Shown here piece by piece: positions 57,101 to 64,000 of a DNA stretch of 64,000 bases. The notes below the pieces were generated by a model. That model had not been told where the DNA came from. It searched no databases and was given only the letters and a program-made list of their open reading frames with translations. Both the position numbers and the translations under genes were made by a program. Source of the DNA: Lytechinus pictus (taxonomy: Eukaryota; Echinodermata; Echinoidea; Temnopleuroida; Toxopneustidae); the NCBI RefSeq assembly GCF_037042905.1, contig NC_087252.1:131501-195500 (forward strand), in the 5' to 3' direction. The number at the start of each line of letters is the position of its first letter. Position 1 is the stretch's first letter.

Positions 57101-59224
57101 AAAAAATCAATGACAATAATAATTACATTGGAACGTCTCTAAGCGCTTTCCAGATATATTACTACCCTGGTTATCAGATCTTGGCATGCCACCCCTCCCA
57201 CACAAAACATACTTTCTCCACAACCCAGGGAGCATTCCAACAAGAGTTTCAAGACTCACTTGCTAGTCATACTACATGTATGTAGGCTTTTGCATCCTAC
57301 ATGTACAGTAAAGGGTACCCATCTAACAGCCAAGAGGAGGGTGGCAAAGTGTAGATTGACGAAATGCCAAAGTATGCTAGGTCGCTGTGGGATTCAAACA
57401 CTTTACAAGGGGAGAGTCAGAACGAACAATCCAAATTGTCATTTCATTTAAGATCAGTGTCAAAAAACCTATTTGAAACACACACTGGCTACTTACACCA
57501 AGATTTGATGATCTTGGGTTATTTCTGGGGAAGATTTCACGAAAAAATTGGTGTTCTTATCCAACTATTTGTTATATTAAAGCTACAGAACTTCTTGCAT
57601 AGATCTGAAATTCATCTGTGGAAATCACTGATTATCAGTTACATGAAATGTTCCAAAGTACTGACCTGTCTCCTTCCTCATCCAAAGAACACAAGACATC
57701 CAGAGGCATATTGTTGACTAGATTCTCCAAGTTTCTATTATGATCTTGAGGGGTAGGAGGAGGTGTGACCATCTGCATTTGGTTTGATCCAGAGTATATG
57801 GTGTGCTGATAGGCAGGTTGCTGGCTAACCATTGGTTGGCTTACTTGGTTCCGATTGTATGGGCTCTGAACATAGTGATAATTGTCAGGTGGAATATGAC
57901 ATTGTGGGCTTGGAAGCTCTGCAGTCGAGGCCATGAGATCCTCTTTGATTCGTTCAATGCTCTGCAGGGCCATTTCAGCCTGCGATGGCTGCTGTTGTTG
58001 CTTCTGATACACCGGCTGCTGCTGCTGCTGCCGGTTTTGGATGATGTACCTCATCTTATCTGCAGAAATCTGATTTAAATTTACATTGGGTCGTTTGCTG
58101 TTGTCGATGACGACCCCGCTGTTGGTGCCATTTACGGAGGTGTAATTGTAGACGCTGGGGTTGTGAGGAGGTGAGGCGATTCCAGAATCTTCGCTTTGGA
58201 CACTAGGAGGGGAGTTGAGAATGACCATGTTTTCTGGAGAATACGGCGAATTTGGCGAGGTGGACATGCCTTGGTAGCTATCAGCTGGTGACATCATGGA
58301 TTGGGGTGATAGCTGAGGCTGTGCTGGGGAATACGCCGAGGAGTAAGCTGGAGATGGAGCCTGTTGCATTGTATGAGCAGGACTCAGAGAAGACACGCTA
58401 CCAGGTGAGTTTGGGTCACAGCTATCTGTTGGAGATGGAGGCCAATATGATTCCACCGGTTCATTCCTAGTGACGGTGGTCTGCGGCCTGGATACGTTCT
58501 GCATGGTACGACCATCTGTGTGAGGGGCAGGGGTCATACCAGGGGGCATAAACTTCCTATCTGAAATGACGATAAATTGTCGATTCGGTGGATGATGGGT
58601 TACTGGAGCAGCATACACCTGCTGTGGCTGTTGACATGGTTGAACACAAGTTGGTTGATTCCTAGAGTATGGTTGCATCCTGACCTGTGGAGGACTGCTT
58701 CGAGTAGGACCTTTTGAAACCAGATTGTTCCTTTCCTGCACCTCCTCTTCCATCCTCTTCTCAAAGCCATCTTTCTTCTCACAACTCAAGTCCATTCGAG
58801 TCATCTTTGTGGCAAGTTTGTCAACGGATGACTCCTCTGATTGCTCTTCAGGAATCCTCTGATGCTTCTGGTAGTGGTAAGCTGCAGGAGAGCTCTTCCG
58901 TCTTCTCAGCTCACTCTCTGCGCTCTGGTAGATACTCTGGTCTAAGTGGCCCTGGTTGGGAATCCTTGCATTCTTCATCTTCTTCAGTCCAAGAATTTCA
59001 ACAGAGCTAGCTTTTGGCTTCTCCTTGTACTCCTTCCGCTTTACTTCGGCCGTCTTCTCCATCTGTTCCTCATTGTGTTTCCCATTGCATTGAGTGTCTC
59101 CCTCTGGAGCTGCTGTCTTCTCTATCCCTGCAGACGAATTCTTGTCTTGTTGTATAACTTCTTTTCCAGTAGGGGACGCAGTCTTGCACTCACTCTCCAT
59201 CTGGCCATTCTTGTTTGGTGCCAT
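51170..59224 (-). CDS. Atypical nuclear IkB (BCL3/IkB-zeta class), ankyrin-repeat NF-kB regulator
   Basis: Six coding exons on the minus strand: 59224-57666 (acceptor at 59257), 57077-56963, 56701-56488, 55807-55659, 54813-54502 and 51211-51170, all GT-AG in phase. They encode 796 aa. Residues 1-510 are low complexity: basic patches KRKEYKEKPK (62-71) and RRRK (107-110), Pro/Ser/Gln-rich 260-480, Q runs near 399-412, and DSGIAS at 346-351. About six ankyrin repeats follow (515-770), including EEGDSALHIAISQGN, TPLHICIVTNQPNLI, DTIKNLLYLGADP, DRKSGYTSIHYAVE and NTPLHVIAG. DTIKxLxxxGA and DRKSGxTxxHxA are close to human IkB-zeta (718 aa). Such proteins bind NF-kB p50/p52-type dimers in the nucleus and tune target genes. 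The last exon adds only VFARLTGDHLQGK. A 5' non-coding exon must lie upstream. One-to-one orthology with NFKBIZ, BCL3 or NFKBID is not resolved. Confidence 0.92.
53239..54175 (-). mobile_element. TIR element T1, copy 2, inverted, in the last intron of the IkB-like gene
   Basis: GTCTCACCTGCAT at 53239-53251 and ATGCAGGTGAGAC at 54163-54175 bound 937 bp, the reverse complement of the 41322 copy. Perfect TGACCTTTGACCT (DR1 on the other strand) occurs four times: 53431, 53593, 53756 and 53948. The GC-rich end is a GCCGCC/GTCGCC run near 54103-54130. Confidence 0.88.
54176..54475. repeat. Purine-rich tract, GAA/GGA
   Basis: About 300 bp of almost pure A/G on the plus strand, directly after the T1 copy 2 end and ending about 25 bp from the donor of the IkB-like exon 5 (54502). 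It is capable of triplex-type structure. The Lys/Glu-rich plus-strand frame and Phe/Ser-rich minus-strand frame are artefacts of composition. Confidence 0.85.
55225..55380. repeat. Degenerate GGACCAACTAGGAT short repeats
   Basis: Units of about 15-18 bp (GGACTGGACCAACTAGGATT, GGGATGAGACCAAAGGAAT, GTAGACCAAGTGTC) with the same theme as 33940-34450, in an IkB-like intron. Confidence 0.55.
56285..56395. mobile_element. MITE fragment, GTTTCATAAA family
   Basis: GGTGAATATCATTTCCCGCA, GAAAGGATCACCAGTCATTC and AAAAAGCTTTATGAAACGG match the right half of the 49857 element. The left arm is reduced. Confidence 0.7.
56770..56935. repeat. GAT microsatellite in an IkB-like intron
   Basis: Imperfect GATGATGATGGTGATGACAA array between exons 2 and 3 of the minus-strand gene. 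Confidence 0.85.
57140..57425 (-). mobile_element. SINE family S2, minus strand
   Basis: The body CCCTGGTTATCAGATCTTGG..CAGGGAGCATTCCAACAAGA..AAGACTCACTTGCTAGTCAT matches the 24635 element. The head region on the minus strand has GTTTGAATCCCACAGCGAC. The tail end TCTAAGCGCTTTCC (plus) is shared with 24635. Confidence 0.65.
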
Positions 59225-59426
59225 GATGGTGGTAGATTCTGATGGGAACGGTTTGTCTAGATGATAAAAATAAAACAAACAGAAAGGCAATGTAAATTGC
59301 AGGCTAAAGTCATTATTTTAAGGGCTACTAATTTTGTTCAACAGGCAAAGTCTTTCTTATTATTCTGCTGTATGTAGGATACTGATTTTTAAAAACTTTC
59401 TAGAATCGTTTGTGGTAGATCTTGAA

Positions 59427-59620
59427 GGGTAATTCCATAAAATATGTACGTCCGACCATGTGGGACCTTCATGAAATTTTCTGTCTCTGAATTCTTGTTA
59501 TTTTGACAGTCTGTAATGTTCTCAAAGGACAATGACTTGGTCAGTTTATGAAGTGAAGTAAGACTTGAGAAAAATGGGGGTCAGACGTACAAAAAGGTTT
59601 ATGATTTTATGGAATTACCC
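59427..59620. mobile_element. MITE with GGGTAATTCCATAAAAT ends and TGAA target duplication
   Basis: The ends GGGTAATTCCATAAAAT and ATTTTATGGAATTACCC (via ATGATTTTATGGAATTACCC) are complementary, as are TACGTCCGACC and GGTCAGACGTAC. TGAA is present on both sides (59423-59426 and 59621-59624). The 194 bp element lies upstream of the first coding exon of the IkB-like gene. Confidence 0.85.
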
Positions 59621-60032
59621 TGAAGCAAAGTTTAGAAAAGATGGTCACCCCAAAGCATTCAATCTCTGAATTTTAAGTGCAATTTGGGTCGCAATTAGGG
59701 CGATTGTCAACCTCATCTACTTCCTACACTGAAATAAATGAATTATAAACCCCTGATCCGCAGACTAACAATACTGAAGCATTCTCAATTTCTTTGAATA
59801 TAGATCTTTCAAGTTTTGATTTAATTGTGGTTGGATTCAGTATACATACATCACATGTAGGTAGGTGTTTCTAGGATAAAGAATACCCTTTTCTGTCACC
59901 AGTTTCTGTTTCCATGATTTATTACCCAAAACTTCCTCATTTTCAATACGGTTTGATCTCGGCCCATGAGGTCAAATCAGTCAGGTGAGCCTGTATACTA
60001 TTGATGGATATAAGAACATTCAATAGAAAGAC

Positions 60033-60166
60033 AAAGAAATGTCACAACTTTCTTATTTTACATCCGATTTTGATGGAATTTTCAGTGAATTGTGCTTGTT
60101 TGATTTTTTTCTCATAGATTGATTCAAATCAACAATTTTCTGGGGTGGACTTGACCTTTTAAGTAT
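60033..60166. mobile_element. Foldback family F5, half element
   Basis: TCACAACTTTCTTATTTTAC, ATCCGATTTTGATGGAATTT and CTGGGGTGGACTTGACCTTT match, in reverse complement, the left end of the element at 62163. Confidence 0.75.
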
Positions 60167-60487
60167 TAGATCTACATGTATTTGATAAATCATAAAACAA
60201 AACAAGATGAAAGATTCTCAATTTTTTTCTAGAACATTTAATTGTTGACAGAGAATCGAGCCACTTAAGAAGAAAAAGAAACAGAAATGATACTGATAGC
60301 ACTAAAAAAAAGAACCTTTGTATGACTACTTTAATACAAATCATGCTATTAAATGCAAAGAACAGTCAGGACAAGACGTATCCCCATAGCATAAAGAGCA
60401 ACTGTACCTTGATTCTGGGGCTACATGTACGTTTCTACATGCAGGTGATACATTTAGAACACAGAGAATTACATGTACAGTATGTAA

Positions 60488-60630
60488 GTCACTGGCAGAT
60501 CCAGGGAGGGGGGGGGGGCACAGCCGGCCCTTGTCCCCCCCTCCCATTTTGAGAGGCACGATTAAAATTTGTAATGTAACATAAGTGTGCCCCCCCCCTT
60601 TTGGAAAATCCTGTATCCTCCCCAGATGTA
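60488..60630. repeat. CACTGGCAGATCCAGGG end with G and C runs
   Basis: CACTGGCAGATCCAGGGAGG, a G run, CCGGCCCTTGTCCCCCCCTC, and later CCCCCCCCCTTTTGGAAAAT resemble the ends of CAG-type elements with polyG/polyC, like those at 27811 and 43785. The boundary is not resolved. Confidence 0.45.
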
Positions 60631-61859
60631 TTAACTAGTATTAATCCATCCATGAGTAATAAAAACTGCATTTTTTTTAACTACCACAAAAGTGAATGGA
60701 TTAGCCTACAGACAATGAGTGAACTAAAGAGGAAAGTATTTATTAGGGAAATTCAGCTCCTATTTTTCTTTATTCCCATTCAACCATGGAGTATGGGAGA
60801 AAAGGTCTATCAGAAAGGGAACTCAGACCAAAAAGACCTTACAACAATTACTATTGCCAGGGTTATGACTGACTGCATGTCTTCAGTGATTTTATTCTAA
60901 AACCTCAGCTGGTTTCCAAATTTTGATTATTTTTTTTTATTCTCAAAACTTCATGCTTTGAAGGAAACTGGAGCAATTATTATTATAGAGCACATACAGA
61001 ATGTATCATTTTACAATGGCATGCAGCTGCGGAGGGGTACGTGTAAATTACCCTCTCCCCCTAAAAAAGCACCGACAAGCTTGATCGCTTTGCTACGAGT
61101 CTTGTAACTAGTCTTGTCCCTCTCCCCCCCCCCCCCATGGAAATAAAAATCCTGCATTTCCGAAAATGCATTTTATGAAAACATTTTTATCTCACATTCC
61201 AATATTACAATTTAGTGGTCATTGGAATTTTTTTGGGGGAGGGGGGTTCAGCCAACACCATTAGAATTCAAATTTGGTGATCTTGCACCCTCTCTTGGTA
61301 ATGTTTTTAGTCTTTTAGTACTTAAACTTTACAAGTTTAGTCAAATTAACTAATGTTATAAAGCTGCAAAGATAGTATGCTGGAATTTTCAGCTCATTCC
61401 ATGAGCATTAAGCTGGAGAAAATTTTGATTCTTTCTACTGACCAAAATAAAAATGTTGTTGTAAAATCAATAAATATCCATTGTAAGCTAGGAATAATTT
61501 TCCAAGTATCACATCACAATTTGCTCAACATTGTTTGAAAACTGCTACACAAAAAAGTCTTTTGTGTCAATCTACATGTAGGACTATATTTTTCTTGCTA
61601 GAGACCTGGGCTTTTAATAATTCTATTATTTCAATTTAAATGTTAACATGTTATTTCCATCTTTATTAACATATTTTGATGCTTTGTTTTATGGCAAATG
61701 GCAAATAAAGATGAATTTATATGAGAGCTTAATATCTCTTTAGAAATATCTTTTCGAATACTATGGACAATCAAGAAGTAATAAAATATAGACTAATATT
61801 AAAGATAGACTACAAGTACATGTAGACGGCACATACAGTATTCCACTTTTAATTAGGGT

Positions 61860-62120
61860 AAAAAATATTAGTTGCAGAGATCACATAACAAATGATGAAA
61901 TTAATAGAGATCTTCCACCTATCTCCACCACGGTTAGGTTTGCTCGTCACTGTTTCCATAGTGAGAAGGAAGTTATTTCTGATGTACCGTACTTTTGTTG
62001 CGCCTCCAATAATTCATAAAACAAGGGGACAGAGATCTTTCAATTGTGTTGATTGCATGGATACAAATAATTTGTTAAATGATTTACTAACTCTCATGTC
62101 AGATCACATATTCATTCTCG
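61860..62120 (+). pseudogene. Decayed non-LTR retrotransposon fragment
   Basis: One frame reads STTVRFARHCFHSEKEVISDV, and a shifted frame continues TRGQRSFNCVDCMDTNNLLN. The pattern RFAxHCxRSxxEVxSDV.. then RGxxSFxxVD..DTxxxxxDL is typical of the C-terminal end of retrotransposon reverse-transcriptase proteins. Frameshift and stops show it is dead. The assignment rests on recalled family patterns. Confidence 0.5.
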
Positions 62121-62156
62121 ATGCGTCTGATTTGTAATACAGTGTACATGTACATC

Positions 62157-62705
62157 TCTTTAAAGGTCAAGTCCACCCCAGAAAAATGTTGTTTTGAATA
62201 AATAGAGAAAAATCAACATAGCATAACGCTGAAAATTGCATCGAAATCGGATGTAAAATAAGAAAGTTATAGTATTTAAAAGTGTCGCTTTAATATTTTT
62301 TCACAAAACAGTGATATGTACAACTCAGTGACATGCAAACGAGACAGGCAATGATAACCCTCACTCACTATTTCTTCCGTTTATATTGTTTGAATTATAC
62401 AATATTTCATTTTTTACAGATTAGACAATAAGGACCAACTTGACTGAACCATGATATAGTATTAAACAATGCTACATGTAATTCCACATCTACAGGGGAA
62501 AAAATTATCATTATTTCACTTGGCAATGAGGAGAAAATAAGAATATTTCACATTACAAAATACATAAGAAATAATGAGTGGATTACATCATCAGTCTCCT
62601 CATTTGCATACCGACCAGGATATGCATATACATGTAACTGTTTTGTGAAATTAAGCAAAACTTTGAAATGTCATAACTTTCTTAGTTTACAACCGATTCT
62701 GTCTG
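62157..62705. mobile_element. Foldback family F5, near-complete
   Basis: Left end TTAAAGGTCAAGTCCACCCC, AGAAAAATGTTG..GAAAATTGCATCGAAATCGG..ATAAGAAAGTTATAG. The right half has ACTTTGAAATGTCATAACTT..TCTTAGTTTACAACCGATTC, complementary to the left arm, then becomes CT-rich and loses its end. Interior is AT-rich and non-coding. Confidence 0.7.
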
Positions 62706-62985
62706 ACCTTTCTATTTCTCTCTTTCTGTCTTTTTCCCTCCTTCTCTCTCTATCTCCCTGTTGCTCTTTCCCACTCTCTCGTCTATTATGATCGCCATCA
62801 TGTCACTTTCCTTCTTATAATTCTTATATTTGTAATCTGCAATTTATTGTTTACTTGTGGGTCTTTTTTTCCCTCCTTTCCTTTTTTCCCTCTTTCCTTT
62901 ATTTTTGCTACATCCCCCTCTCTATTCTCACCTTTTCACATGCTTACTCTTGCTCCCCTTTCTTGCTCCTCACCTGCTTTTTTTT
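62700..62985. repeat. CT-rich tract
   Basis: TTTCTCTCTTTCTGTCTTTT, TTCTCTCTCTATCTCCCTGT and similar. No gene. Confidence 0.7.
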
Positions 62986-63065
62986 AATTTAATATATATT
63001 ATAAATTAAATCTGAAAGTCAAAAGGGGCCTAAGCTTTCGATCCTAGCAGAATCTTCGTCGGAGG

Positions 63066-63382
63066 CAAAAAAATTAGATATTTATTGCTGCAATTTATTT
63101 CATTATAAGGGAGACATATTATTCACACAAGTATGAAATAATGAAAAAAATATGATTTTTATGTAATAACATAAGAAAATGGAAAGTGGAGATGTGACAT
63201 CATCAGCCCACCTAATGAATATTCATGACAACTGTTTTCACAAAACATTGCTAAACTTTAAACCTCACTAACTTTATTATTTGTTATCCGATTTTGATGA
63301 AATTTTCGGCATTTTGCTCAGTGAATTCTACTCTATGTATTAAGATATAAATATTTTCAGCCCGGACCATCCCTTTAAGCTT
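63066..63382. mobile_element. Foldback element F1, right-half copy
   Basis: AGATATTTATTGCTGCAATT..AAAGTGGAGATGTGACATCA..CTAATGAATATTCATGAC..CGGACCATCCCTTTAA follows the 1455-1764 copy base for base, with scattered substitutions. The left arm is absent. Confidence 0.88.
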
Positions 63383-64000
63383 TGTTCCTGAAAACCATAC
63401 TGTTCATGCAGGAAGATGAATCAGACTAGTAGGTGTTACTACCTGGTAGGGAAGTAGAGGTTATTGAGTTAAACCCCCCCCGACATAAAACAAAAACAGG
63501 AACTTGATACGTCAAGGGAACACCAGCTTCCCCACAAGCCAGTTTCCAATTGTTCCTTGGAAGCGGGAACAGGGAAATTATCATCCAGCCAGTATATGGA
63601 GGCAAAGACATGTACATGTAGCACACTAATGATGAGTCTGAGTTTCTACTGTAGAATGAAATCATGTTAATTTTTAGAGGGGTACTTCAGGCAGAAACTA
63701 TGATTTTATCAGACAACTCTGATTTTCATAAAATTGGACAAGGAATGACAATGTGAGTTACTGTACATGTACATGTATGTTTGCATTTTATATGCATATC
63801 TGTAGTCTGCTGATCGCAAATTGAACGTAGAAAAGAAGATCTGTTTGCATTTATTGATGGAACAGTTCTAGAGTGTATGAATGTCTCATTACTCTAATAG
63901 TAAGCTCATAATTTCATCTCCCCACTATTATTTCACTACATGAAATCATGTTAAATTAAAAATAAATACCGGTAGAGCTTTTTTAATACAGACAACATCC

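Overview
The window is eukaryotic nuclear DNA: long introns with GT-AG boundaries, many interspersed repeats, and about 10 kb of coding-gene exons spread over 64 kb. Protein similarity to vertebrate genes without vertebrate repeats, the tRNA-derived SINEs, the many short foldback elements ending in GTTTCATAAA, and the frequent ACATGTA words suggest a marine invertebrate deuterostome, most probably a sea urchin. The species is inferred, not proven.

Layout, left to right. Positions 1-1180 hold a GATA microsatellite, an array of about 22-24 bp repeats and a short unique stretch. A large foldback element follows (about 1177-1764). A complete U4 spliceosomal snRNA gene lies at 2340-2485, with an octamer about 290 bp upstream. 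The plus-strand gene HYOU1 (GRP170, the ER Hsp70-family chaperone) has 20 coding exons from 7760 to 33021, predicted 1070 aa. A possible non-coding first exon ends at 4035, downstream of UPRE/ERSE-like motifs at 3830-3877. Its introns carry most of the mobile DNA described here, including a hAT-like element with an 8 bp target duplication, SINEs, a LINE 3' end, foldback elements and GAT microsatellites. Next on the plus strand is TEN1, the small OB-fold subunit of the CST telomere complex (two coding exons, 38229-39854, 135 aa). On the minus strand, convergent with TEN1, is an atypical nuclear IkB of the BCL3/IkB-zeta class (59224 down to 51170, six coding exons, 796 aa), with a long disordered N-terminal region and C-terminal ankyrin repeats.

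The three protein genes have unrelated jobs: ER folding stress, telomere replication, and NF-kB control. Nothing indicates a shared pathway. Items most worth a second look are: the tandem degenerate copies of the HYOU1 signal-peptide exon (7274-7755); the UPR-type motifs about 200 bp before the possible HYOU1 first-exon donor; a DSGxxS phosphodegron in the IkB N-terminus; an inverted pair of about 0.93 kb elements, with 13 bp terminal inverted repeats, carrying arrays of perfect DR1 nuclear-receptor sites; and retroelement tails abutting HYOU1 splice acceptors. No CRISPR array, prokaryotic operon or viral gene was seen.
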